Assembly: GCA_013176395.1 (NCBI GenBank)
Contig: JABMLP010000036.1
Span: 150,387 to 214,386, forward strand
Direction: 5' to 3'
DNA: 64,000 nucleotides
From: Venturia oleaginea
Lineage: Eukaryota > Ascomycota > Dothideomycetes > Venturiales > Venturiaceae
Shown here: piece by piece, positions 34,004 through 44,345 of the stretch
Position numbering within the stretch: position 1 is the stretch's first letter
How the letters are laid out: each line of letters begins with the position of its first letter
Notes under the pieces: generated by a model
Told to the model about the DNA's origin: nothing
The model's database searches: none
Seen by the model: only the letters and a program-made list of their open reading frames with translations
Made by a program: the position numbers and the translations under genes

Positions 34004-35253
34004 GGCAAAGTACGGCGTCCACGATGAGGATACGCACAACTTTGACGAGATTGGCTTCCAAATGGGCGTTATTGGGTCAATGAAGGTCGTTACAGCCTCT
34101 GAGAGACGTACAAGGCCTGAACTCATCCAGCCGGACGATCGCGAATGGGTTACGGTTATTCAGAGCTTCTGCGCCGCTGGGTATGCGACCCCGCCATTCA
34201 TTATCTACAAAGGACGCGTTCACATCTCTGCGTGGTATGAGAAGGCAGATATACCACGGAATTGGAAGCTCTCAGTCTCTGAGAACGGCTGGACAAACAA
34301 CGCGCTTGGTCTTGAGTGGTTGAAGCATTTTGACGCGTATACAAAGGCGCGGCAGGTGGGGGGGGTACAGGCTGCTTATCTTGGACGACCATGAGAGCCA
34401 TCTCAGCCAGGATTTCAAGGACTACTGCCTCGAAAATAAGGTTATAACCCTCTGCATGCCATCGCACTCGTCGCATATACTCCAGCCCCTTGACGTGGTC
34501 TACTCCTCGCCGTTAAAGCGCAAGTACTCCCAATGCATCCGGGACTTGGCGCGCCGACGCGTGTACCATATCGACAAGGAAGGCTTTCTCCCTGCCTTTA
34601 AAGACGCGTTTTTCGACGTGTTCACGGACGTGTTCACGGAAGAGAATTGTCGAAAGGCCTTTCAGGCAGTAGGACTAGTCCCTATCGACGCGTAGGTAGT
34701 GTTGGATCGCCTTGAAGTACGGCTACGTACCCCGCCAGAATCCCGTCTCCTAGAAACGCCGTGACAGTCAAAGACTCCAAGCAATACTCATGAATTTGGA
34801 TCCCAATCCAAGCTCGTAAGCGAGTCTTTTACTCGGTCACTAGTTACTGCGCAGGCAGACTTTTCACAACTTGTTAAAGGCGCTGAATTGATGCTGCACC
34901 AGAACGCCCTACTTGTTGCACGAAACCACGAGCTTGAAGAGCAATTGACAGTAATGACGAAGCGAAAATGTCGTAAAAGACAGCGGATCCAGAAAGGTGG
35001 TATTATGAAGTATGGGACTGCAGCAGCGCGGGTAGCTGCTGAGGCGTCTGTTGCGCCTCAAGGATCAAAGAATGCTCGTAGTAGTAGTGGTCAAGAAACA
35101 GCCCAACCAACTCAAAGGCGCTGTGGAAACTGCGGCGCGGCTGGGCACAATGCGCGAACGTGTAAAAAAAACGTTGAGATTTCTTCTGAATCAGATAGCA
35201 GCACGACAGACTTGGAATCTATTGTTGATAGCGATAAAATTGAAGAGTCGTAG
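34004..35253 (+). pseudogene. pogo/Fot1-like transposase, C-terminal part with zinc knuckle
   Basis: DDE_1 catalytic half: first Asp region THNFDEIGFQMG, then WKLSVSENGWTNNALG, LLILDDHESHLSQDF (second Asp), and SSHILQPLDVVYSSPLKRKYS (third Asp). Frames change near 34350, where extra G residues lie in a GGGGGG run. Stops interrupt after VGLVPIDA (34693) and near 34762. The tail has a basic stretch (KRKCRKRQRIQKGG) and one CCHC knuckle, CGNCGAAGHNARTC. The Asp in NFDEIG follows the usual YNFDETG, so T has become I. The element is not functional as written. Confidence 0.8.
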
Positions 35254-35344
35254 GATGAGTTGGTCGTGCCAAGAGATTTTGGCGGGTTGGGTGGTGTGGC
35301 GGTTCGGGTAGTGGAATACGTTAACTGATTTTGAGCTTAAAAAC

Positions 35345-35926
35345 ACCATAAAAGAATCTGTATATTGTCCCTGTTAGACCTAGTTTCTTTCCCCCCTCTC
35401 CTCTCTCCCTCTCAAAAACCCCTGCTTTTGTGCGGCGACTGCATTATAATTGCGGCGATATACATTCGTTGCAGCTGCATACATTCATGTGTTCTTGGTA
35501 GCATTATATACGGATATTCCGATCGTATGTCTTTACAACTACGTATATGTCGCTGCAAAGAAAACGAATATATGTGTGGTGTGGGCAATTAACCGCGATA
35601 ATAGGCTACCGCGGACAGGTCCTTCCCGCCGTTGGGGTGGCCCCACGGCACGTGATCAAGGCAGAACCGGAGTTCTGCCGAGGAAAGGTTTTAAAGCCTA
35701 CGTGGCTTCAACCAATTCGTAGTTCTTTGAGCTACGTCCTGTCGTCAAACCTGCCTGTTGGTTTGCCTGCCAGTTCGTATGTAGCCTGTTTAATGATACC
35801 TGTTCCTGCTGCTGCTCCTTCCTCCTGATACCAGAACCCGCCCCGTGACAAGACTGTCATAGGGTTGTTAGAAGCGGCTGAGATACCGCCAGTATCTTAC
35901 ACGGTTCATGAGATGGAAGTGCCTAC
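35345..35926. other. No intact gene; possible LTR-type remnant and ORF fragment
   Basis: After the pogo end the sequence is poor in coding signal up to about 35840. From there a frame reads DKTVIGLLEAAEIPPVSY and VHEMEVPT up to the Tc1 insertion, and continues beyond it (see 35850-37404). TGATACCAGAACCCG just before this frame resembles the junction between an LTR and a primer-binding site, but I cannot show an LTR pair. Confidence 0.35.
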
Positions 35927-35928
35927 TA

Positions 35929-37260
35929 TGGTCTCTACGGAATTAAAGGTTAGCTGCACATCATCTGCAGGGGCCCTCAGGGCTTCATTTTTCTCGTAGA
36001 TTCCAATTGTATTTGGTGTAATATACATCTGAATAAGCTACCATTTCGTATGCCAGCCATTTGCAGCAATCACGTCAAGGCACCTCTGATGCATACCTGC
36101 TATTAATCCAAAAAGAGCCTCCTCTATAACTACCACGTCCCAAGCCTCCTGCACAATCCTACGTAGCTCAGGGTGGCCATATTCTTTATCTGGGTAATTC
36201 TCTTCAATGTAGTCCTTCATCCAGTTCCAGATGGTCTCAATTGGATTCAGATCTGGAGAGAAAGTCGGCCAATAAATGAGGTAGATCCCTCTCCGTAAGA
36301 ACTCCTCTCTTGTTATCTTTGCACCGTGACCTGGAGCCCCATCCTGCATTAAGAGGAGTCTCTTTCCTCGTACGTAGTCTGAAATCAGAGGGACCAGGTG
36401 TTCTGTATAGGTAGGACCACTGATAGAACCCCAGCTCTTCTCCCAAAAGAGAGAAGGTCCTCTTTCAATGCCTGAAAAGGAGCCCCAGAACATCCATCCT
36501 TTCTTCCGTACAAACTTCTCAAGGATACAGTCAGGGTGAAGAGATTCACTCTTTTTTCGTGTCACATATTGCCTCCGGTGTCTCTCTCCTGTAACCCAAG
36601 TCTCATCAGTCCACAGAATACGTGTCTAATCGTATAGAGACCAATTCAAGTGCTCGTGAGCGAAGGCAAGTCTCTCTTGGCGGTTTTTTTCGCTGAGTGG
36701 TGGTTTAACTCGTGCAATTCTTCGATAGTAGCCTCTCTTTTCAAGGGCTGCTCCAATTACTCTATCAGAGACTTTGAAATGACTGGAGTGGGTTGAGAGT
36801 TCTAGATAGGACATGAGGCGGTTCTTTTTACTGGCGGTGACAAAGACTTCAAGCTCATTAACCTGTTCTTCGGAGAGGAGGGGTTTGGATCCCACATGGC
36901 TCTTTTTCTGCGGTGTAGGGTGGCCAAGAGCGATATCTTTCTGAATGTGACGTAGAGAGATATCAACTTGAAGAGGAGGTTTGAGTGAGAGAAAGTAATC
37001 TCTGATTGCTGCAAACGTGAAGCCAGCGTCACGTAGAGTAAGAATCTTGAGCCTGTTATCGCGTGAAAGCTCCTGACGGCGTTTCTTCTTTGGTGTAGCC
37101 ATCTTCAGAGAGGATGAAAAGAATGACTAATGGTAAGAATGGCTGAATGCGGGTTTAGAACACCAAAATATCGATGGTATCATGTAATTTGAGCTTCATT
37201 TATAACCCCAGAGACCCCCTGCAGATGATGTGCAGCTAACCTTTAATTCCGTAGAGACCA
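35929..37260. mobile_element. Tc1/mariner-type transposon, 45-bp perfect inverted ends, TA duplication
   Basis: Inverted ends 35929-35973 and 37216-37260 (TGGTCTCTACGGAATTAAAG...) match over 45 bases. TA lies directly outside each (35927-35928 and 37261-37262). The length is 1,332 bp. It holds one transposase gene on the minus strand with a single nonsense codon, so this is a recent insertion. It is a different family from the elements at 21574 and 59550. Confidence 0.95.
36038..37102 (-). pseudogene. Tc1-type DD34E transposase with one nonsense codon
   Basis: From ATG 37102 (MATPKKKRRQELSRDNR) the frame shows the N-terminal helix-turn-helix parts (ILTLRDAGFTFAAIRDYF, SDRVIGAALEKRGYYRR). It also shows the catalytic domain with Asp in ILWTDETWVTG, Asp in LLMQDGAPGHGAKI and Glu in FSPDLNPIETIWNWM. 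An in-frame TAG at 36626-36628 between NWSLYD and TRILWTDE stands where Trp is usual. The next 196 codons stay in frame to 36038. So only one base separates this gene from a full-length transposase of about 354 residues. Confidence 0.9.
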
Positions 37261-37262
37261 TA

Positions 37263-39098
37263 GTACAGATACGATTGGAGTCGAGGCAATTACGTCTACT
37301 AAAACTATGAAGCCAGACGAGTTACACGAATTGGAACCGCCAGGAGCATGCGTCTATTTGCAGGGGTTGCCTGGCGATTCGTCGTCACAGCGTTCTTTAT
37401 AAATTGTGTCACATGCAAAGTAATTTACAGTACGACATTCGTTGTGGACCCTGGCAATCTATTTCAAGGACTTCAAATATGTCTGTACGACCTCTCCAGG
37501 CTTGGTGGGATAAGTGGATCCTACTGGAGCGCCACGATACCTTTAGTTTCCAAATGTAGCGTTTGCCAAGTAAAAACGCTCAGCCTTCGTTCAGCTGTTT
37601 GATGTGTTAAAAACTAGGGAAATCTCTGTGAAAGCAGCGGACAGGTCTTTGTTCCTGCAGTTGCGATGTGATGTAGTGAGAAGAGACATCAAGGCTGGTG
37701 AGAAGGCTTTGGCGCTAGTGTGTCTCGAATGAATATTGTGCCGAGCCAGATCTCGCCAAACGTCCGAAGCCTTTCACGCCATTTCCAAACACACCTCAAT
37801 TTTTACACCTTACCATGACTACAAGAATCTATCTCGAATCCATCACATCTCAACTTTGCCCATCTGAGCACGTGTATATGTGTTTGTCAAGAAGCCTTCA
37901 GTACAGCCAAGCTGGTGATCTCGGTATCGAACGATTCCGCTGGTCAAATGTGAAGGTCTCCTCGCAACGGAATTATGTACAATACCGTTTTGGCACGGAT
38001 AAAAACGTGACAAGTACTGTCGACAGCGGCAGTGCACATACTACGTCAGACGTTAACTGGACGATTAAGGCAAGTATCACGCTTCAAATGAGCCGCAGAC
38101 AATAACTATTTGATTGGAGGTCAAAGCAAAAAATTTGAAACCATTCACTTGGTACTACTAACAAGTTCACGTCTGTTGTTCAAGCAACAACCTGAATTCT
38201 GTTGGTCGTATCAAAACATCACGCCAGCCGACGATCGTGTTGAAAAGATCGTCTCCACCATTGAGCAGAAAAACGTTGAGGCATTTCATCCAATGTTTTC
38301 AATCCTAAGTACCTGACCTCTCCTTCCAGCTCACTCAAAAACGTTCATCTCCGAACAGCGAAGGAGGTCCAGAGGTGTAGGATCAGAAGGGCACGCAAGT
38401 TGAGCCTGTAGTTTAAGCGTTAATTCTGTGGATGCCACCGACGTCGAAACAATGGGGTTAAAGTTTCTTTAAGATGTTTCGTGTACGTACCGACGCAAAG
38501 ATGTCCGGAGCAGCAGGGGTTGCGGTTAGAGCATGCTTCTATTAGCCAGAATGTTAGTCAGGTTTGGGTTGGAAAGGAGTGAGACTGGTGGATGAAGAAA
38601 TCTTATCATGTTTGGAAGACGTGATACGTACGTCCTTCAACTTGGCACGCAATAGCAGACGAGGGTATAAGGAGAACGACGGCGCCGAGGGTAAGGATGA
38701 TACTGTTAAGGAGTTGCATTTCAAAATGTCTTTAAAGTTGTGTATAAGGAGAACGAGAAAGAGAGACGAAGATGAGGATACTGCTAAAGGTCGTTTGTGT
38801 TGTGCTTGTTCTTATAACCTCCACTTTCTCCCTACCTCTTTTATATCGGTCTCTGCTACTGAAGTGGTTGAGGAAATTAATATAGTTATCCCCTTACCCA
38901 CCCCCGCAATTCATATCTCGTACCTGTTCTCCCTGTCACGGAGTGACACTAGCGCACAAACCGAGGAATCCCTTACCTACCTCGCGATTTCTCCACTGTG
39001 CTTAGACTCTTCACGCAATGTCTTGACTCATAGAAAGATAATACCATTTGACTTCTATCACGCTCGCTCATAGCTAGTACGGCTAAATACTCGTCAAC
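37263..39098. other. Gene-poor stretch; short ORFs without support
   Basis: After the end of the ORF remnant near 37404, the longest frames are 37815-38105 (96 codons, no signal peptide or known motif) and 38564-39073 (starts without an ATG). Neither has a convincing composition or splice pattern. I call nothing here. Confidence 0.45.
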
Positions 39099-41802
39099 GT
39101 TATCTCATAAATCAGACGCTACAATTGTGTGTTTTCGTGGAAAGCGCTAGACCATTTACGGTATCGCTCCAGACCCCAAATTCCTAAAAACTCCGCCAAC
39201 TTCCTTTATCCAATCAAAACTACCGGTGGCTCCGCCACCAACATGCCCCCCTACCCAGACCCACTTTCAAGCTCCACCAAGCTCCTACAACCAATTAAAC
39301 CCAAGAACCCCTACCACCCCAAAAACACACAATCGTAGCGTCTGAGCGAAAATGGGCGCGGTTTGTATGGGCGGCCGCTATCACCAACCTTCGAATTTAT
39401 GCGTTTTTATAAACACCACAATGTACACCGCGAATATCGATCAAACAAAGACATAACTTTATAGCGCTGGTTTTCTTGTATATAGCACACTTTATTTAAA
39501 TACCACCTCCATTCTCGAATGTCTTCTCATGGATTTGGCGTGTATCGACTCTGAAGCCTGCGGCCGCTATCCAAAAGCCCGACCTTTGGGCCCCCAGGCC
39601 AACGTGCAGATTTCGAGGTATAAACACCATAACAAAGAAGCCCATGAGATTGATATTGATCTCGTACGTAGTGTATTCAGAATCCCAGTCCAGGCGTTGT
39701 GGTGTTCTGTACAGTGGTGGTGTAAACGTCGAAATCCGGACCCTAACCCTGATAACTACACCATACATGTATACACCACCACACCGGTCGCATTATCCCT
39801 AAACTTCGTATGCTGGTAAGATGGACCCCTCTCTCACACCTCGTACCTGTTCCATCGAAATAATCATGAGTCTATATGTCGTGTTCATCGACGTGAGAAA
39901 GCCCATTTGCCGTAAGCTATATACTGACGCATTGCAGCATTCATCGGTGTTCGTAAGATCCTAGGAGTTCCGAGAAGCTCCTACAACCAAGCTTCTTCAC
40001 CAGCTGTAGCACACTTGTCAGCAACTGGTGCCTTTAAGCTCGCGACGTTCAGCATTCGCAACCTCCCAGGGGTTCCGCGAAGTTCCTGCAACCAATTAGA
40101 TAATACCACACCCGCACCGGAATCTGATATCGAGTGGCGTATCCGTTAGTGCAGGTTGTAGAGCAGGCATCGACAAGCTCCTATAAGTTCCGGCAGGTTC
40201 CAGGTTTACACACAATGCCTCCAGCAGCCAAGAGGCAGCAGAATCGACGAGGTCGAACTGACTCCTCAAGGCAGCCGCAGCAACGGCGCGACCACCTACC
40301 ATCTTCTTCCTCGTCCACACCCTCTTCGGAGGTAGACCTCCGTGTACAGCTCGCGTTGGTACCGACGTCCGATCTCTCCTTTCTTCCCAGTGTGATTGAT
40401 ACTGCTAGGTCAAGAGGCAATGTCGGAATGCAACGAGAGACTGTCCAAGTATGTCTACAGCGTATCCTCGATGGACAGATCCCTAGCCCTGACAAGGTCT
40501 GAATGACACGTCTTTTCGTCCCAGTCCCCAGCATATACGTCCCAAAAAGAATAGGGAACATGTTCGAGGTCTTCTTCTTCCTCGAGTAACAAACGATGCC
40601 AGTAATCGCAAACACTTTTTTACTCAACGAAACCTCAACTTTTGCCGAGTTCCAACCAGTCTTACGGTGACTACGCTGATTGACCAAGAGACGGGATATG
40701 AATGTATACCAGGTAGGAGCAAAGCGATTGATCGTGCTACAGCCTGCGACGAAATCAAGTCTTTCGAGCACTGTGGAATCAACCTCCCCTTCTCCGAATA
40801 TGCCAAAGTATTCCGTAGACGACAGAATGAGGGTATCTATCTCCGCGAGAAGTGTAATACTAACGGCTTCAAGTGAAGATGGGGGTGCCGGGATAGTCAA
40901 CAAGCCAGCAGTAACCAACTCGCTAGCAACATTGTTCAGTGCACGCTGGCGAAGCTCAACCGTACGGAATTGCGAATGCCTTATATCCTCTACCAGATCG
41001 CGCTGTATAGACCCACCACCACTGCCACGAGGACGTGCTCCCACCCAAGCTCTTAAGAAGTCCTGGAAGCTCCAACCACGAAGGCTTAGCAAGTCCAAGA
41101 CCTCTTGTATCTTATCCGACGCGCTGATTTTGGGCTGGCGCGATGACGATGACGGAAGGCGAGTAGACGACGAAGGTATATATGGACGGTAAGGGCGAAG
41201 GACAGGAGTCTGTATATCTTCGAGTTCTATTTCGGCGTCCTCGAGATCTTCTTCGGACTCATCATCCGAATCTTCTTCCAAAAAGGTGGGGGAACTGGCA
41301 GGAGATGGAGAGAGTTGACTCGACAGTGGGACAATAGGACTTGTGGGAGGGGCAGCTGAAAGCAGAGAACTTGAGGGCGGTATAAAAGAGTCCACTCTAA
41401 TAATTTGACGCGTATATAATAAGTAAAAGTGGTATGATTTTGGGGTTGTGTGGTGATAGCGGTCGCCCATACAAACCGCGCCCATTTGCTCTCAGACTCC
41501 TGGTGTGTTTTCTTCCTTCCGTGACGCTCATTGGCTGTTGGAGCTTTTTGGAGCTTAAAAGTGGGCCTATATAGGTACCATGCTGGTGGCGTAGCCACCA
41601 AATGGTCTAATTGGTGGGAGGAACATGGTGGAACTTGGTTTGGTGGATGTGCGTCTAGGGTGGATTAGCGGCGAAGCCGCGAATGGATATGATTGGACAA
41701 AGGAATTTGGTGGAGCTTAGCGGAACTTTTGAATGCCTCGAATTTGAGGCGGTAAGGAACGGAAGGAAGAAAACATATCGGGAGTCTGATTTATGAGATA
41801 AC
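39099..41802. mobile_element. Element with inverted ends, class not recognised, about 2.7 kb
   Basis: The outermost 19 bases GTTATCTCATAAATCAGAC (39099-39117) recur inverted at 41784-41802. Imperfect inverted similarity goes on inwards for roughly 290 bases to a second well-kept block (GGGCGCGGTTTGTATGGGCG at about 39355-39374 and in reverse at about 41470-41489). Small palindromes such as GGTGGCTCCGCCACC and GGTGGCGTAGCCACC sit in both arms. No clear target duplication is seen. One long ORF lies inside on minus. These ends do not fit the elements I know well. Confidence 0.7.
40181..41485 (-). CDS. Unclassified protein of the inverted-end element
   Basis: 434 codons from ATG 41485, whose first codons lie inside the inner inverted-repeat block. 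Order: Ser/Pro-rich start, an acidic run (EEDSDDESEEDLEDAEIELE), then a helical region (KIQEVLDLLSLRGWSFQDFL). Next comes a stretch FAITGIVCYSRKKKTSNMFP..., then GTKRRVIQTLSGLGICPS. This last pattern recalls the N-terminal part of the large fungal proteins classed as DUF6589, from memory of the pattern only. After GLGICPS the sequence becomes basic and irregular, so a frameshift or intron near 40530 is likely and the real C-terminal part is lost. Confidence 0.45.
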   Translation of the reverse strand: MGAVCMGDRYHHTTPKSYHFYLLYTRQIIRVDSFIPPSSSLLSAAPPTSPIVPLSSQLSPSPASSPTFLEEDSDDESEEDLEDAEIELEDIQTPVLRPYRPYIPSSSTRLPSSSSRQPKISASDKIQEVLDLLSLRGWSFQDFLRAWVGARPRGSGGGSIQRDLVEDIRHSQFRTVELRQRALNNVASELVTAGLLTIPAPPSSLEAVSITLLAEIDTLILSSTEYFGIFGEGEVDSTVLERLDFVAGCSTINRFAPTWYTFISRLLVNQRSHRKTGWNSAKVEVSLSKKVFAITGIVCYSRKKKTSNMFPILFGTYMLGTGTKRRVIQTLSGLGICPSRIRCRHTWTVSRCIPTLPLDLAVSITLGRKERSDVGTNASCTRRSTSEEGVDEEEDGRWSRRCCGCLEESVRPRRFCCLLAAGGIVCKPGTCRNL

Positions 41803-41960
41803 AGCTGGTCTTGTTTTAGTGAACGAGGCGAAGTGGGGCGTGGTAGATTTTATGATTTATCACGTGTCGGCTGTCTGGTGAAGTCCTCCTGACCGGACAT
41901 AGCTGCGTGATTAAGCGGCTGCAACCGAGTAGGAAACAATCAATCAATCAATCAATCAAT
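41801..41960 (+). repeat. (CAAT)n-tailed repeat, copy 3, only the last 160 bp
   Basis: ACAGCTGGTCTTGTTTTAGT through CACGTGTCGGCTGTCTGGTG to the CAAT run matches the last 160 bases of the 1.6-kb repeat with several differences. It begins exactly where the inverted-end element stops (two shared bases) and ends 36 bp before the ATG of the TatD gene, so it forms that gene's proximal promoter or 5' UTR. Confidence 0.8.
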
Positions 41961-41996
41961 CTTTAGACCAACAACTTTCATCGACCCATTGAAATC

Positions 41997-43175
41997 ATGA
42001 CCTCCAAGTCTTTCCCATGGCATCTTGGTGTCTTTGACGCCCACTGTCATCCAACTGATACCATGCCGAGCATCAAAGCCATCCCGAACATGAAAGCCAA
42101 GGTTCTCACCATCATGGCAACGCGTGCTCAAGATCAAGAATTGATTGCATCGGTTGCAGACAGACTCCAGTTGAAGGACGAGTCGTCCGCATCTCGGCAG
42201 ATCAATGCGAATGAGCGAGTCATTCCGTGTTTTGGTTGGCATCCTTGGTTCTCCCATCAACTTTTCGATGATAAAATTTTCGATTCGAGAGACATCTTGA
42301 ACGAAGATGAGAAAGTCAAGCATTATACAGCTGTCCTTTCGTCGATGCCAAAGCCTGAGGATCGAGGCTTCCTACTGGGACTGCCAGAACCGCGGCCTCT
42401 ATCACAACTTCTGTCACAAACGCGAGACTATCTCAAGAAATATCCACTGGCTCTTGTGGGAGAAATCGGGCTGGACAAGTCTTTTCGCATTCCCAATAAT
42501 TTGGCACCTGATCATGAAGAAGAGAGGGACGACACTCTCACGCCCGGCGGTCGCGAAGGACGACATCTCTCGCCATTTCGGGTTGCGATGGACCATCAGA
42601 AGAAAGTCCTCAAAGCACAATTACAGCTAGCGGGTGAATTGCAAAGAGCTGTCTCCGTCCATGGTGTTCAGGCCCACGGTCAGGTCTTTGACGTGCTCAA
42701 AGACACCTGGAAAGGGCATGAGAGAAAAGTACTTAGCAAGAGGGAGCGAAAAATGCAGCAAGCCGCATCTACCATGAACATCGACGAAAGCGAAGCTGAA
42801 GATTGTGGAAGCCCCAAGCCATACCCCCCGCGAGTCTGTTTACATTCCTATTCGGGACCACCTGATCCAATCAAGCAGTACCTCCAACCAAGCAATCCCG
42901 CCGAGATCTTCTTTTCTTTTTCAACCGCCATCAATTTTTCCAAGGCAGCCGCTTCCAAAACAGAGGATGTCATCAAAATTTTGCCAGCAGACCGGATTCT
43001 GGTGGAAAGTGATCTTGATAGTGCTGGATATCGCATGGACCAGAATTTGGAAGACATCGTCCGTAAGATCTGTCGATTGAAAGACTGGACTTTGGAATAC
43101 GGTGTCATCCAGTTGGGCAAGAATTGGAGATATTTTGTCTTCGGTGAGAAGACTAGTTTCAATGATGGAGCTTGA
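41997..43175 (+). CDS. TatD-family metal-dependent hydrolase (Scn1-like)
   Basis: Intronless, 392 residues from ATG 41997. TatD proteins are TIM-barrel nucleases with two metal ions. All expected ligands can be seen: FDAHCHP (His 16, His 18), GEIGLD (Glu 156), VHG (His 222), LHSYSG (His 283) and VESDLD (Asp 339). Fungal relatives include S. pombe Scn1, found as a Cut9-interacting protein, and S. cerevisiae YBL055C. The protein has an extra charged insert between about 165 and 195 and another at 240-278, typical of the fungal form. The gene appears intact. Confidence 0.88.
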   Translation: MTSKSFPWHLGVFDAHCHPTDTMPSIKAIPNMKAKVLTIMATRAQDQELIASVADRLQLKDESSASRQINANERVIPCFGWHPWFSHQLFDDKIFDSRDILNEDEKVKHYTAVLSSMPKPEDRGFLLGLPEPRPLSQLLSQTRDYLKKYPLALVGEIGLDKSFRIPNNLAPDHEEERDDTLTPGGREGRHLSPFRVAMDHQKKVLKAQLQLAGELQRAVSVHGVQAHGQVFDVLKDTWKGHERKVLSKRERKMQQAASTMNIDESEAEDCGSPKPYPPRVCLHSYSGPPDPIKQYLQPSNPAEIFFSFSTAINFSKAAASKTEDVIKILPADRILVESDLDSAGYRMDQNLEDIVRKICRLKDWTLEYGVIQLGKNWRYFVFGEKTSFNDGA

Positions 43176-43650
43176 TGACCATTACTCAAGAATGAAGAGG
43201 GACGGAAAATGCTACAATTAAAACTTGTACGGTCACCAAGGCCAAGATTTTGGGCCGACTGTGTTTCAGCGCGCCTAATTCAAAATTGACGACTCTTCTG
43301 CGACCAGCCGCAGGATGAAGAAATGGCTGACAAGCCAAGGTAGATTCTCGATACACTCGGCGAACGAATGGCCTTCAAGATTGCATCCAATCTGACTACG
43401 AAGAGTCAGAACCTTTCGAATCAGACTCGCACTGGATTTCCTGCCGTTTATTGACCGCACGGAAAACATAAAGCCATTGTGCCGCGCCGTCTTTGGTTTG
43501 CTGCTCTTTCTCCCCATCAACTGTTGAATCACATTATATATCTTTGTCGACCCCGCACACTGTACGAGAACATTATATATTCAAACTACTCGCCTAACAT
43601 CGATATGTTGGACCCTGCACTCATCATTATGAATATTCTCTGGCTGTATC
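43176..43650. other. Intergenic, no gene seen
   Basis: This lies between the TatD gene and the second solo LTR. A minus-strand frame at 43275-43532 has no recognisable features. Confidence 0.45.
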
Positions 43651-44345
43651 TGTTACGGGGAACTCGTTTCTCAACACAGTTGATTATGTCAAGACCTTCT
43701 TGACGCCTGTGTTCTCTTGTTCTGGTCCGCGGGTTTGGGGTAAGGGCAATATCAGTCTGGAAGTACTTACCTTAAGTACCTTTCCTTGCTCAGGTTCTTT
43801 GGAGGCTCACTAGATCCTAGCCGTTCGATGTATCTCCCAATTCAATTGTCGTCTAACCGATTTGATCCTCAGATCAATCCTGAACGCTTGTCGGTTAGTA
43901 TGAAGGTTGGGGGTGGGCTTGCTTCGTGTGCATATGACTTGTGCTTGATTGTATCTAAGTAAAAGGTCGTTACTGTAGTAGGTTGAAGAAGCTCCTATGT
44001 GAGAAACATAACATGAGATAACCACGAAGAGAGAAAGGAAAGTCCGTCCAACGTCCTCCCTATATACCCTTCTGGTTCTGGGTGCCAAGGTGTATTCCCA
44101 CACCTCTTGGTTCTTCCCACACTTCCCACACTGTGGGCAATGCCAAGTGCTGTGGGAACTGTGGGAATATCACGTGACTCCTGCACGTACTATTCTCTCT
44201 TAGGACTGACCTGGTTGCACCAGTCCCCTCTTGTGCGCCCACCGGATTCCACTCCACATCAGTCCTAACAACAACTTCTTGTTATCCAACCATCCTCTGC
44301 AAGTCCCGCTGTCCCTGCTCTTTGGTCTTGAGGTGATCTGTAACA
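43651..44345. repeat. Solo LTR, 695 bp, second copy
   Basis: Same length and ends (TGTTACGGGG...CTGTAACA) as the LTR at 5637-6331, with about four transitions between them. Unlike that copy it has no 5-bp duplication (GTATC before, AATAC after). It may have formed by recombination between LTRs of different insertions, or one flank was changed later. Confidence 0.88.

Larger units (their letters stand above)
30076..35330 (+). mobile_element. pogo/Fot1-like element copy 3, split by a Harbinger element
   Basis: The left piece, about 30076-30127, reads QDIPEVVSSWEAA, which matches the transposase just before YGVHDEDTHNFDEIGFQMG in the right piece (34004 on). Between them lies the Harbinger element with its TAA duplication. 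The right end near 35330 reads GGAATACGTTAAC, close to the end of the deleted copy (24143, ACGTTAAC). The first half of the transposase gene is missing on the left, where a (CAAT)n-tail repeat abuts. Confidence 0.75.
35850..37404 (+). pseudogene. Unidentified ORF remnant interrupted by a Tc1 element
   Basis: Taking out the Tc1 element and one TA, the frame is continuous across the site: EAAEIPPVSY..VHEMEVPT before it and STDTIGVEAITSTKTMKPDE, then LHELEPPGACVYLQGLPGDS after it, ending at TAA near 37402. It is about 80 codons and lacks a clear start. I do not recognise the family. Such fragments are common in gag-like genes, but nothing here proves that. Confidence 0.45.

Noticed and set aside
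36038..37102. Bacterial IS630 insertion sequence
   Set aside because: IS630 and Tc1 share the DD34E fold, but TA target, long ends and fungal context fit a eukaryotic Tc1 element.
38564..39073. 169-codon plus-strand ORF
   Set aside because: Begins without ATG, basic and irregular, no family pattern.
39741..39750. CCCTAACCCT, telomere-like
   Set aside because: Only about one and a half units inside a transposon; no array.
41881..41940. tRNA-like boxes in the conserved end of the (CAAT)n repeat (TAGCTGCGTGATTAAGCGG)
   Set aside because: Only loosely like an A box, and no fitting B box at the right distance. Not enough to call a tRNA-derived SINE.
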